Positions 14,999-22,844 of a DNA stretch of 64,000 nt are shown here, one piece after another. The position numbers were made by a program, and so were the translations under genes. Origin of the DNA: JAOSJL01 sp963704035 (GTDB lineage: Bacteria; Actinomycetota; Acidimicrobiia; IMCC26256; JAOSJL01). Below the pieces are notes generated by a model. It made no database searches. It saw nothing but the letters and a program-made list of their open reading frames with translations, and was not told the DNA's origin. The first letter of the stretch is position 1, and every line of letters begins with the position of its first letter. The stretch lies in assembly GCA_963704035.1 (NCBI GenBank), contig CAVPGR010000004.1, positions 1,116,001-1,180,000 of the forward strand, read 5' to 3'.

Positions 14999-15658
14999 TC
15001 AGAAGAGGCGGAGCGATCCGTCGTCGGTGCCACGCAGCGTGTCGAGGTCGACCTCCACGCAGTCGATGTTGCGGCTCTCGGCGAACACCCTGGCCTGAGG
15101 CTTGATCTCCGGTGCGACGTACATGGCCCGCACCGGAGCGAGGGACGGATCGCGTTCGAGGCGTTCGCGGTAGCGCAGGAGTTGTTCGACGCCGGCGATC
15201 TCGCCGACGCGTTTGATCTCGACAGCAACGGTCCCGCCGTCGCCGTCGCGGCAGAGAAGATCCACCGGACCGATGTCAGTTGGATACTCGCGTCGGACGA
15301 GCTCGAGGTCGTGCCGCAGGAGCTGCACGCGATCGGCGATCAGCGCCTGGAGCTCCTTCTCCACGCCTTCCTTTTCGAGGCCGGGGTCCTCGCCCAACTC
15401 CGTCGTGTGGTCGGAGAGCACCTCGTGGATCGTGATCCGCAGCTCTTCACCGTGCTTGTTGCGTACGACGAGACCGTCGTCGGTCTCGGTGACGGTGCAC
15501 GGCGGTGTCATCCAGTTCAGCGGCTTGTACGCCTTGGCGTCCGAGTGCACGGCGACGGACCCGTCGGCCTTGCACATCACGAGGCGCGGCGCGCGGGCGA
15601 GACGGGCGCCGAGCCGCCCGTCGTACTCGACTTCGCAGTCCGCCACGATCAACCGCAT
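14999..15658 (-). CDS. nucS: Endonuclease NucS (EndoMS mismatch endonuclease)
   Basis: A 219-residue NucS. The N-terminal dimer domain begins MRLIVADCEVEYDGRLGARL; the C-terminal nuclease domain shows the RecB-like catalytic residues in YPTDIGPVDLLCRDGDGG and VAVEIKRVGEIAGVEQLLRY. NucS/EndoMS cuts mismatched DNA and replaces MutS-MutL repair in most actinobacteria and some archaea. The ATG at 15658 gives the standard family length. It converges on the SHOCT gene with 13 bases between, and the upstream side carries a repeat-rich 177-base gap. Confidence 0.95.
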   Translation of the reverse strand: MRLIVADCEVEYDGRLGARLARAPRLVMCKADGSVAVHSDAKAYKPLNWMTPPCTVTETDDGLVVRNKHGEELRITIHEVLSDHTTELGEDPGLEKEGVEKELQALIADRVQLLRHDLELVRREYPTDIGPVDLLCRDGDGGTVAVEIKRVGEIAGVEQLLRYRERLERDPSLAPVRAMYVAPEIKPQARVFAESRNIDCVEVDLDTLRGTDDGSLRLF

Positions 15659-15835
15659 GCTTCCTTGCCTCGCCTCGGGCGGCGCAGGGTACCTGTTCCC
15701 GTTTCCTCGCCTCGGGCCTACCGGACGGTAGGCGATGCGGTGGACGAAGTTGGCGTGTTCCCGTTTGCTCGTCTCGGGCAGCGCAGGATACCTGCGCTGC
15801 TTCCCCTCGCCTCGCGTCTCTGCGAAAATGGCGGG
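15659..15835. repeat. Imperfect direct repeats in the nucS/SGNH hydrolase gap
   Basis: The gap between the divergent nucS and SGNH genes is built of related pieces: TCGCCTCGGGC occurs at about 15668 and 15706 with a variant TCGTCTCGGGC at about 15769, two of them followed by GGCGCAGGGTACCTG or AGCGCAGGATACCTG, and GTTCCCGTTT occurs twice. No gene or clear promoter could be read. The pieces look like decayed tandem duplications. Confidence 0.6.
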
Positions 15836-16669
15836 ATGCACGACGTGCGTCTGCCGGCGATCCGGCTCCCGAAGGGGCTTCCCACGCGGCTTCCCAAGGC
15901 GTCGCCGCGCGCGGTGGCCCTCGGAGTGCCTGCTGCTGCGGTGGGAGCGATGGCGGCGGTGGGCGCCCAGGCCTGGTGGGTCGCGAACCGCAACCTCCCG
16001 GAGTTCGAGGAGCTCGACCCGAGTGGCACGTTCGGGGATCCGCAGCTTCCTCCCGTACGGATCACGATGCTCGGCGACAGCAGTATCACCGCGCCCGGCC
16101 TCGACGATCCCGACGACATCTGGATCCGTCAGATCGCGCATCGTCTCGCCACGAGCTACCGCGTCGAGATCGTGAACCACGCCAAGAGCGGAGCGCGCGC
16201 GCGTGACGTGTTCGAGAACCAGGTCGGGCCCGCAACGGCCGAGCGCGGTGACGTGGCGGTCGTGTCGGTCGGGGCCAACGACGCAGTACGTGGCACGTCG
16301 ATGAGCCTGGTCGAGTTGTTGATCGAGGAGATCGTCACCGAGTTGCGACTCCACCACGCGGCGGTCGTGCTCTGTGGTGTGGGCGACCTCGGCGACTGTC
16401 CGCGGCTGCCGTTCCCCCTGGCTGCCATTGCCGGCGAGCGGTGTCGTGCAGCCAACGGCGTTCACGAACGTGTCGCCGAGCGGGTCGATGGCGTCGTACG
16501 CGCCCCGCTGCGTGAGGAGTGCACGGAGCGCTTCCGCGACCCTGGCCTCTACTCGCCGGACCTGTTCCACCCGAACGCGGCCGGACACGCCGTGTGGGCC
16601 GACGCGGCCTTTCCGGTGATCGCCGACGCGGTGCGCACGACCGTTCGTGACCGATCAACGGCACGCTGA
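15836..16669 (+). CDS. SGNH/GDSL-family hydrolase with an N-terminal membrane anchor
   Basis: A 277-residue SGNH hydrolase. Block I is TMLGDSSITAPG (catalytic Ser about residue 82), block III VVSVGANDAVRG, and block V DLFHPNAAGH with the catalytic Asp and His. Residues about 22-46 are hydrophobic (AVALGVPAAAVGAMAAVGAQAW) and probably anchor the protein in the membrane. Such enzymes cleave esters of lipids or sugars; the substrate is unknown. The ATG at 15836 was chosen because the longer upstream frame is antisense to nucS. A lipoprotein gene follows directly. Confidence 0.85.
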   Translation: MHDVRLPAIRLPKGLPTRLPKASPRAVALGVPAAAVGAMAAVGAQAWWVANRNLPEFEELDPSGTFGDPQLPPVRITMLGDSSITAPGLDDPDDIWIRQIAHRLATSYRVEIVNHAKSGARARDVFENQVGPATAERGDVAVVSVGANDAVRGTSMSLVELLIEEIVTELRLHHAAVVLCGVGDLGDCPRLPFPLAAIAGERCRAANGVHERVAERVDGVVRAPLREECTERFRDPGLYSPDLFHPNAAGHAVWADAAFPVIADAVRTTVRDRSTAR

Positions 16670-17440
16670 GTGTCGATGTTCCGGTGGTTCTCGGCCGCTG
16701 TGGCGGCCGGCCTGGTCCTGACGGCCTGTGCTGACTCCGTCGACCCGGCGATCCCCGAACCGCACGACCGCTCCGGACGTCTCGAGGGGACGAACGACGC
16801 CTCTGGCGCCTCCGACTCCCGCTCCGACTTCCTGGCCCTCTACGGGCAGAGTCTCCTCGGCGGAGCGCGGGTGGAATTCGACTACGAGCGCAGCATCGAC
16901 GGCGAGGTGGTGCTCGCCGGAACCGAGACCGAGATCACCCTCGACGACATGCAGGTCATTGTGGGAATCAGCGGACTCACCTACTGGAGTGGCAACCAGA
17001 AGGTCTCCTGTTCCGATTTCGACGGCGAGCGCCAGTGCCTCGCTCCGGAGACCGTCGACACCTATTTCGAACGCTCCGCGCGCCTCCACGAGCGTGTGAC
17101 CGAAAGAACGGCGGAGGAGGGAGATCTCGTGGTGACCGAGATCGAGGGTCTCGAGGTGCTCGGGGTGTCCACGCGGTGCTTCGAGGTGAGCTCGATCGAG
17201 AGTGTCGGTGTGGGCGATGACCGTGTAGCTGTCCGGACGGAGAGCTGTTTCGATTCCGTCGGCCTCATGCTGGCCCGTCTGTCCGACAGGCAGGGTGACG
17301 GGCAGGGCATCGTCGACTCCTGGGTGGCGACGTCGACGGCTCCGGCAACGCTCCCGGAATTCGTCGACGTTCTCTCCCGCTATCCGCTCCAGTCCGTCAC
17401 GGGTTCGCCGGAGTCGGGGCGCCTTCCGGAGCTCACGTAG
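16670..17440 (+). CDS. Lipoprotein of unknown function
   Basis: A 256-residue secreted lipoprotein. The signal is MSMFRWFSAAVAAGLVLTAC with lipobox VLTAC (Cys about residue 20), so it is anchored to the membrane outside the cytoplasm. The mature part has several cysteines (CSDF, RQCL, TRCFEV, ESCFDS), likely disulfides, and no family that I recognise. GTG 16670 starts directly after the TGA of the SGNH hydrolase gene, so both are one transcript and may act together at the cell surface. An ATG at 16676 is an alternative start. Confidence 0.75.
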   Translation: MSMFRWFSAAVAAGLVLTACADSVDPAIPEPHDRSGRLEGTNDASGASDSRSDFLALYGQSLLGGARVEFDYERSIDGEVVLAGTETEITLDDMQVIVGISGLTYWSGNQKVSCSDFDGERQCLAPETVDTYFERSARLHERVTERTAEEGDLVVTEIEGLEVLGVSTRCFEVSSIESVGVGDDRVAVRTESCFDSVGLMLARLSDRQGDGQGIVDSWVATSTAPATLPEFVDVLSRYPLQSVTGSPESGRLPELT

Positions 17441-17450
17441 CGTTCCGAGC

Positions 17451-17708
17451 GTGGACTTCTACGATGACCTCCTGGTCCAGCTGCTCGCTGCCCTCGGCGC
17501 TGCCCTGTTTCTCGGCAACGGGCTGGCGCTGGCGCGTCGTCGTGCCGACGCCCGGGCCGCCGCGACAGGACGGGCTCGCAACGAGGGAAAGCGTTCGGCC
17601 CACCAGAGCGACGAAGACCTGACCCAGGCTCCGGTACTCCGTAGCGTGGTCTACATGGTCGTGGGTCTCGTCGTGATGCTGGCAGCGATCGGCTCACTCG
17701 TCGCGTAG
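17451..17708 (+). CDS. Small two-helix membrane protein
   Basis: An 85-residue protein with hydrophobic segments at about residues 6-24 (LLVQLLAALGAALFLGNGLAL) and 62-84 (VVYMVVGLVVMLAAIGSLVA), separated by a charged loop with RRRADARAA. No known family recognised. It begins with GTG ten bases after the lipoprotein gene and probably belongs to the same transcript. The exact start is uncertain. Confidence 0.6.
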   Translation: MDFYDDLLVQLLAALGAALFLGNGLALARRRADARAAATGRARNEGKRSAHQSDEDLTQAPVLRSVVYMVVGLVVMLAAIGSLVA

Positions 17709-17710
17709 CA

Positions 17711-18274
17711 CTAGGCCACGCGTGAGAAGTGCATGACGCCCGTGCCGGTGCTTCCGGACGTCTGTGAGAAGCCGTTGCTCTCGAGTACGGCCACCGACGC
17801 GGTCAGGTGAGGCAGGGTCTCCGCGTCCACCCGGCGCACGCGCCCGCTCCCGAATGCCCAGGCGACGAGAGCGCCGACGGCCTCAGTGGCGTAGCCGCGG
17901 CGTTGAGAACCGGGAACCACCGCGTACGCGAGATCCACACGGCCGGCTTCGGGACGACCGCCAAAACCGCCGAAGCCGACGAGCGATGCCGTCGGCGTGT
18001 CCTGGGCGACCCAGTACCAGGGGAGCCATCCGACGAGAGCAGGGTCGGCTTCGAGCATCGCGCACAGTGCCGGACGGTCCGCGGCGGCGATGTCGGGCGG
18101 CCAGTCGTCGGACACGCCGGCGCCGAGTTCCCGACTCAACGTCTCGGGGCCCTCGAGGTCGGCTCGGAGATGACGGGCCGAGGATGGGACGAGGCGCATC
18201 CGGGCGGTGCAGAGCGCGTTGCGCCCCAGCCCGGGTGTGCCGGTGAGGGTCGGTACGGCGCTGAGATGTGCCAC
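17711..18274 (-). CDS. GNAT-family N-acetyltransferase
   Basis: A 187-residue GNAT of the RimJ/RimL-like type. Conserved features are the N-terminal TARMRLVPSSARHLRADLEG, the acetyl-CoA loop VVPGSQRRGYATEAVGAL and the C-terminal VAVLESNGFSQTSG. It should acetylate an amine on a protein or small molecule. The start is uncertain: the GTG at 18274 precedes the RLVP stretch by about 20 residues, as in relatives; an ATG inside MRLVPSS would be too short. It converges on the small membrane protein and is divergent from the EamA transporter. Confidence 0.75.
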   Translation of the reverse strand: MAHLSAVPTLTGTPGLGRNALCTARMRLVPSSARHLRADLEGPETLSRELGAGVSDDWPPDIAAADRPALCAMLEADPALVGWLPWYWVAQDTPTASLVGFGGFGGRPEAGRVDLAYAVVPGSQRRGYATEAVGALVAWAFGSGRVRRVDAETLPHLTASVAVLESNGFSQTSGSTGTGVMHFSRVA

Positions 18275-18365
18275 AACCCCCTGATCGGCCGTCGTGTCGG
18301 CACCTTGAGGGTCACCGGAGGAATCCCCGGGTGACCACGGACCGTGGACCTCCATACTGGAGGCC

Positions 18366-19334
18366 ATGGCCACGCTGGACCCCGCCGACTCCGCAGTGGC
18401 TACGGGTCTCTCCCACCGGGTGCAGGCCGCCGCCCGGCGCCAGCCTCTCGTCCTCATCGCCATCGGGGTGTTCTGTTACAGCATGGGGCCGGTCATGGTC
18501 TCGGCCTCGAACGTTCCCGGACCGGTGCTGTCCTTTTACCGACTCTGGTTCGGTGTGCTGGCCTTCGGGGTCCTGACCGCCGTCTACATCCGTCGCACGG
18601 GCCGGCGCCCCGACCGCGCTGGCCTCACCTGGGCGCTGAAGGCGGGCGTCGCCTTCGGAATCCACCAGCTCATGTTCATGACGGCCATCAAGGCGACGTC
18701 GGTGGTCGACGTCACTCTCATGGCGAGCCTGTCGCCGGTCATCGTCGGTGTGCTCGCCGTCCCGATGTTCAACGAGCGCACGGGCGTGCCCTTTCGGCTC
18801 TGGTCGGGTGTGGCGATCGCGGGGTCGGCCCTGGTGGTCGTGTCCGGATCGTCGGGTCCCGACGGTGACCTGGGCGGGATGCTGCTGGCGGCGACCAACG
18901 TCTTGTTCTTCGCTCTGTTCTTCATGTTCTCGAAACAGGGTCGCGAACACATCGACGTGGTGCCGTTCCTGTTCGGAGTGATGACGGTGGCGGCGATCAC
19001 CGTGTCGGGCTTCGTGTTCGCCACCGGCGAGGCCGTGGGCGGGATCGACGGGAAGTCGCTGCTTCTCGCCGCCGGCATCGCGTTCGTGCCCGGACTGATC
19101 GGTCACTTCGTCATGACGTGGCCACTGGCCTGGGTTCCGGCGAACATCCCGCCCGTCATGCGCCTCGCGACCCCGCTGATCGCCGGCGTCACCGCCTGGG
19201 TCGTGCTGGGGCAGTCGATCAACGCCGCTCAGATCCTCGCAGGCCTGCTCACACTCGCCGGCGTTCTCGGAGCGGTGCTCTCTCCCGCCGGTCGCCGCCT
19301 CGCCGAGGAGGCCGCCGTCGAGGTCGAGGACTGA
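18366..19334 (+). CDS. EamA/DMT-superfamily transporter
   Basis: A 322-residue membrane protein with about ten helices arranged as two EamA repeats (first from IAIGVFCYSMGPVMVSASN, second from GMLLAATNVLFFALFFMFSKQ). Family members export amino acids, nucleotides or other metabolites; the substrate here is unknown. The ATG at 18366 follows a GGAGG ribosome site. A second EamA protein of independent type is encoded at 28148-29107. Confidence 0.87.
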   Translation: MATLDPADSAVATGLSHRVQAAARRQPLVLIAIGVFCYSMGPVMVSASNVPGPVLSFYRLWFGVLAFGVLTAVYIRRTGRRPDRAGLTWALKAGVAFGIHQLMFMTAIKATSVVDVTLMASLSPVIVGVLAVPMFNERTGVPFRLWSGVAIAGSALVVVSGSSGPDGDLGGMLLAATNVLFFALFFMFSKQGREHIDVVPFLFGVMTVAAITVSGFVFATGEAVGGIDGKSLLLAAGIAFVPGLIGHFVMTWPLAWVPANIPPVMRLATPLIAGVTAWVVLGQSINAAQILAGLLTLAGVLGAVLSPAGRRLAEEAAVEVED

Positions 19335-20119
19335 CTCGGACCAGGGCGGTCAGTGAGCTAGCGTCCTCGTCCGTGGGTTCGGTGGAGTCCCCGGTCGGGG
19401 GGCTGAGAGGCCTCGATGCTGCGAGCTCGCATCCTGGGAGGTGGATCCGCCTACGGGCGAGAGCCGTCGAGCTGACCGCGGCCAGCAGTCGACGCGATCT
19501 TCGACGCGGCAGTGACGGGTCGCGACGTGGATGACGACGTCGTAGGACGACGTCCCGTGTCGGACACGCAGTGGAGATTCTCCGTGACGGTGCGACGGAA
19601 AACGGCGGTCGAGCCACCCCAGCGACGTAGCCGTGACAAGGCGAGGGTCTGGTGAATTCGCTCGAAGTCGAGCAGACATCTACGAGCCGGCCGACAGACT
19701 CCGAAGGCGTGTCACCGAAGACAGACGATCTCCTCACAGTCATCGGAGGCCGACGCCAGGAGTCCGATGTCTCTGCAACGCGGCGGCGGTCCTCATGCTT
19801 CCCGAGCCACCCGGGAGGCAAGCCCGAGGACGGCCTCGAGGTCGGCGAGAACTCGACCTCGAGGCTCTGGCCCGAGTGTTCGAGGGCGTCGTACGTGTGG
19901 CGCTCGGCGACCGTACGCCTACTACGCCGTCACCGGCGCCGAACGGATCACCCGAAGCGGAGACAATCGCTACGGATCGACGACAGTCTCGGAGGCGAGG
20001 ACCGGGCCGCCTGCAGCTCGTCGCCAGCGAGGTCGAGGAATGCCTGACCGAAGCGGCCGCCGTTCCGGGCAGGGGACGCCGCGGTGCTGCGTCGGCTCGG
20101 GCGTCGGAGCGTCACGCCC
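19335..20119. other. 785-base stretch with no convincing gene
   Basis: None of the six frames gives a recognisable protein family across this stretch, although several frames are open by chance because of high GC. Short pieces look protein-like (for example a segment ELDLEALARVFEGVVRVALG read from about 19850 on the plus strand), but they are not linked to a credible start or to conserved neighbours. It could be a decayed gene or one broken by indels; the SRPBCC gene that follows also lacks a good start. No repeats or RNA structure stood out. Confidence 0.5.
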
Positions 20120-20656
20120 ATGCACGTACGCTCCCGTAAGGGACACGCGTTCGCGCGCGGTCGGGACAGGACATGCCGGGAACGCCTCGAGGCACAGCGA
20201 GCAATCGCCGCGGAGCCGGCCGCCATCTTCGACGTTCTGCGAGATCCTCAGGGTCACGTGGCGATCGACGGGTCGGGCATGTTGATGTGGGCAGAGGGCG
20301 AGCCGGCCACCGCGGTCGACGACCGCTTCGTTATGCACATGGATCGTGACTCCCTGCGTGACTTCGACCTGGGCGAGTACGACGTGACGGTCATCATCAC
20401 GAAGTACGACCAGGACACCGAGATCGCCTGGACGATCGACGGCAACATTCAACCTCCGCTCGGCCATGTCTACGGGTACCGCCTCGAGGCGATCGACGGT
20501 GGAACACTCGTCACCTCGTACTACGACTGGTCGGAGATCCATCCCGACTATCGGGACGCCGGGATCTTCCCCGTCATCAAGGAGACCGGGCTGCTCGCGA
20601 CGCTCGGCATCCTCGCCCGTACCGTGGCGCCCGGAAAGAGCCGCCCCGGCGCGTAA
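20120..20656 (+). CDS. SRPBCC (START-like) family protein
   Basis: From RLEAQRAIAAEPAAIFDVLRDPQGHVAIDG onward (split: RLEAQRAIAAEPAAIF, DVLRDPQGHVAIDG) this is a polyketide-cyclase/START-like fold protein of about 150 residues: a hydrophobic cavity protein that binds small ligands; it ends GLLATLGILARTVAPGK. Function unknown. The start is unclear: ATG 20120 adds a basic arm of about 25 residues not expected in the family, and a better-placed ATG near 20173 is out of frame. A small indel or a non-standard start is possible. Confidence 0.7.
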   Translation: MHVRSRKGHAFARGRDRTCRERLEAQRAIAAEPAAIFDVLRDPQGHVAIDGSGMLMWAEGEPATAVDDRFVMHMDRDSLRDFDLGEYDVTVIITKYDQDTEIAWTIDGNIQPPLGHVYGYRLEAIDGGTLVTSYYDWSEIHPDYRDAGIFPVIKETGLLATLGILARTVAPGKSRPGA

Positions 20657-20717
20657 TCCCGGCCGACCGGTCTGTGACGGCGCCCGGCTTCTGACGGCAG
20701 AGACCGCGCACCGTGCT

Positions 20718-20743
20718 CATCATGATGTTATGATGTTGTGATG
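20718..20743. promoter_or_regulatory. Repeated TGATGTTA-type motif before the toxin-antitoxin pair
   Basis: The sequence just before and at the antitoxin start reads as near-repeats of ATGATGTT (CATGATGTT, ATGATGTT, GTGATG) at 7-9 base spacing. Ribbon-helix-helix antitoxins commonly bind short repeats at this position to repress their own operon. It also overlaps possible start codons (GTG 20738, ATG 20741). Confidence 0.4.
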
Positions 20744-20962
20744 CGCACGACGGTGGAAATCGACGACGACGTTTTGGCAGCCGCCCGGACACTCGCAGCA
20801 GAGCGGGGGATCAGCCTTGGTCTGGCCTTGTCGGAGCTCGCCCGCGAAGGGCTGCGCCCGGTCGCTTCCCAGACCGAAGGCGGTCTCCCGGTGTTCGCGG
20901 TCAGTGCCGATGCACCGGTGATGACACCGGAGGACGTCAGCAGTGCGCTCGAGGAGTCGTGA
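20741..20962 (+). CDS. vapB: Antitoxin, ribbon-helix-helix type (VapB-like)
   Basis: A 73-residue protein beginning MRTTVEIDDDVLAAARTLAAERG, a typical ribbon-helix-helix DNA-binding start, with a C-terminal part (LPVFAVSADAPVMTPEDVSSALEES) that would wrap the toxin. Its TGA overlaps the toxin GTG by four bases (GTGA), the normal layout of a VapBC operon. ATG 20741 was preferred over the GTG one codon upstream. Confidence 0.85.
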   Translation: MRTTVEIDDDVLAAARTLAAERGISLGLALSELAREGLRPVASQTEGGLPVFAVSADAPVMTPEDVSSALEES

Positions 20963-21387
20963 CCGCGCTCCTCGACGTCAATGTCATCGTGGCGCTGGCA
21001 TGGCCGAACCACCTCCATCATCGAGCGGCCACGAAGTGGTTCAGGGGGAATCACGAGCGCGGATGGGCGACCTGCCCCGTGACCGAGACCGGCTTTGTTC
21101 GCGTGTCGTCCAACCGGCGAGTGTTTCGGGACGCACGAAGTCCGGCCGAGGCGATCCGGATTCTGCGGCAGTGGCGCGAGCTACCCGGCCACGAGTTCTG
21201 GGCCGACGACGTGTCGATCGCCGACTGCGACGACATCGACCTCGATCGGATCCTCGGCTACCGACAGGTGACCGACGCGCATCTCCTGGCGTTGGCTGTC
21301 CGTAACGGCGGACCCCTCGTGAGTTTCGACGGAGCGTTGCCTACCCTCACCGACAACGACGATGCGCTGGTCCTGCTGCGAGTCTGA
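20959..21387 (+). CDS. vapC: PIN-domain toxin (VapC-like)
   Basis: A 142-residue PIN-domain ribonuclease. The acidic active-site residues are visible: D6 in LLDVNVIVALAW, E in CPVTETGFVRV, and D in QVTDAHLLALAVRNGGPLVSFD. VapC toxins cut tRNA or rRNA and are neutralised by VapB. The long N-terminal TALLDVNVIVALAWPNHLHHRAA type is common in actinobacteria. It directly follows and overlaps the antitoxin gene. Confidence 0.88.
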   Translation: MTALLDVNVIVALAWPNHLHHRAATKWFRGNHERGWATCPVTETGFVRVSSNRRVFRDARSPAEAIRILRQWRELPGHEFWADDVSIADCDDIDLDRILGYRQVTDAHLLALAVRNGGPLVSFDGALPTLTDNDDALVLLRV

Positions 21388-21471
21388 GCGGAACTGCGGT
21401 GCGGACTTCCGGTGAGGAGCTCTTCCCGCGGTAGGTCGTGAAACCGGCCCTGACCTGGACCGCTACATCGG

Positions 21472-21542
21472 AGCGGGTGACGAGAATCGAACTCGCGTTC
21501 TCAGCTTGGGAAGCTGATGTTCTACCCCTGAACTACACCCAC
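21472..21542 (-). tRNA. tRNA-Gly (anticodon CCC)
   Basis: The minus strand folds as a 71-base tRNA: acceptor GTGGGTG/CACCCGC with one G-T pair, D arm with TTCAGGGGTAGAA, anticodon stem TCAGC/GCTGA with loop TTCCCAA (anticodon CCC), and T arm GTTCGATTC. The 3' CCA is not encoded. Confidence 0.95.
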
Positions 21543-21629
21543 GTGTGGGGGCGCAGAGTACCAAGAGGACGCAGGTGGATGAGTGCGTCCGGTGGCTGCA
21601 TGTGTCCTCAGGGATCCGAGAATCCAAGT

Positions 21630-21677
21630 TACCAACAGAGTGCCGGCTACTTACCGACACTCTGTTCGGTAAGTAGC
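21630..21677. promoter_or_regulatory. Double palindromic operator upstream of the TetR regulator
   Basis: A 12-bp inverted repeat GCTACTTACCGA (21646-21657) and TCGGTAAGTAGC (21666-21677) surrounds CACTCTGT. The segment just upstream, TTACCAACAGAGTGCCGG (from about 21629), matches the reverse complement of the first site (TTACCGAACAGAGTGTCGG) with few changes, so a second degenerate operator is present in tandem. It ends 20 bases before the regulator start, the expected place for autoregulation. Confidence 0.7.
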
Positions 21678-21697
21678 ATTTCTCGAAATGGCGACAC

Positions 21698-22259
21698 GTG
21701 AGCGCGAACGCCACCGTTCGCGCGATCCTCGACGCGGCCGTCGTGAGGCAAGGAGCGCCGGGTCTCACAAGCGAGGCGCTGGGCAGCCGAAGCCGGGTTG
21801 AGCCGCGGAGCCCTCTACCACCACTTCGAGGCTGTGAACGGTGTCGTTGCTGCGCTGTATGACGACGTGTCGTTCGGAATCGTCCTCCAGGCGGGACGCG
21901 AGAGCGCCGATGTCGCCGACCCGGTCGAGAGGCTTCTGGCTGGGTGCCGAGCGTGGCTCAAGCGGGTCAGGCGTCCTGCTGTGCGGTCGGTGCTGCTCGA
22001 CGTGGGACCGCAGATTCTGGGCTGGGAACGCTGCCGCGAGATCGAGGATCGCCACAGCCTGCTCAGCCTGACCGCAGCGGTGAGTGCCGCAACCGAAGCC
22101 GGTCTCCTGGATCCGCCGTCGCCCGAACTGCTCGCCCGGATTCTCAATGCCGTCATCGGCGAGCTGGCCCTCGCCGGAACGGATCCCGACGACGCCGACG
22201 CGGCGCTGGCAGCGATCGTGGACGGATTCCGATCCACCGGTAGTGTGCCGGACCGATGA
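21698..22259 (+). CDS. TetR-family regulator (reading frame broken near 21780)
   Basis: The GTG at 21698 opens a normal TetR start (SANATVRAILDAAVVRQGAPGLTSEALG), then the frame shifts by one around 21770-21790 and continues as AGLSRGALYHHFEAVNGVVAALYDDV, the recognition helix and following core, to 22259. Joined, it is a regulator of about 187 residues with a C-terminal ligand domain (RPAVRSVLLDVGPQILGW). The LSRGALYHHF stretch belongs to the TetR subgroup with C-terminal domains like those controlling drug efflux. Its TGA overlaps the dcd ATG. The break is either an inactivating mutation or a sequencing error; the perfect operator suggests the latter. Confidence 0.75.
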
Positions 22260-22825
22260 TTCTCTCCGACAAGACACTGCGCGAAGAGCTCGAGGCGGGG
22301 CGCATCGTCATCGAACCGCTCGACCTGGGAATGGTTCAGCCCTCGTCGGTCGATCTGCACGTCGACAGCTTCTTTCGCGTCTTCCGCAACGACACGACGC
22401 CCTACATCGACCCGAAGGAACCGCAGGAGGACCTCACCGAACTCGTGGAGGTCCCCGAGGACGGCTCCTTCATCCTCCATCCGGGGGAGTTCGTCCTCGG
22501 CTCGACCCTCGAGCGCGTCGCGCTGCCGAACGATCTGGTCGCCAGACTCGAAGGGAAGTCGAGTCTGGGCCGACTCGGCCTGCTCATTCACAGCACCGCG
22601 GGCTTCGTCGATGCAGGTTGGGACGGCCATCTCACGCTGGAGCTGTCCAACGTCGCCAACCTTCCGATCGCCATCTACCCGGGCATGAAGATCGGCCAGA
22701 TCAGCTTCATCCGGATGACGACCGAGGCCGACGATCCCTACGGGTCCACGTCGAAGGGCTCCAAGTACCAGGGCCAGCGCGGCCCGACGCCGAGCCGCTA
22801 CTACCTGAACTTCGACCAGGACTGA
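22256..22825 (+). CDS. dcd: dCTP deaminase (possibly bifunctional, dUMP-forming)
   Basis: A 189-residue Dcd. Signatures: MILSDKTLREELEAGRIVIEP at the start, QPSSVDLHVDSFFRVF, the active-site block ARLEGKSSLGRLGLLIHSTAGFVDAGWDG (seen as EGKSSLGRLGLLIHSTAG), and LPIAIYPGMKIGQISF. It deaminates dCTP towards dUTP/dUMP for thymidylate synthesis; actinobacterial members often also hydrolyse the triphosphate. ATG overlaps the stop of the TetR gene (ATGA). Why a nucleotide enzyme is coupled to a TetR regulator is unclear. Confidence 0.95.
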   Translation: MILSDKTLREELEAGRIVIEPLDLGMVQPSSVDLHVDSFFRVFRNDTTPYIDPKEPQEDLTELVEVPEDGSFILHPGEFVLGSTLERVALPNDLVARLEGKSSLGRLGLLIHSTAGFVDAGWDGHLTLELSNVANLPIAIYPGMKIGQISFIRMTTEADDPYGSTSKGSKYQGQRGPTPSRYYLNFDQD

Positions 22826-22844
22826 AGTCGGGTCGGAGCCGGGC

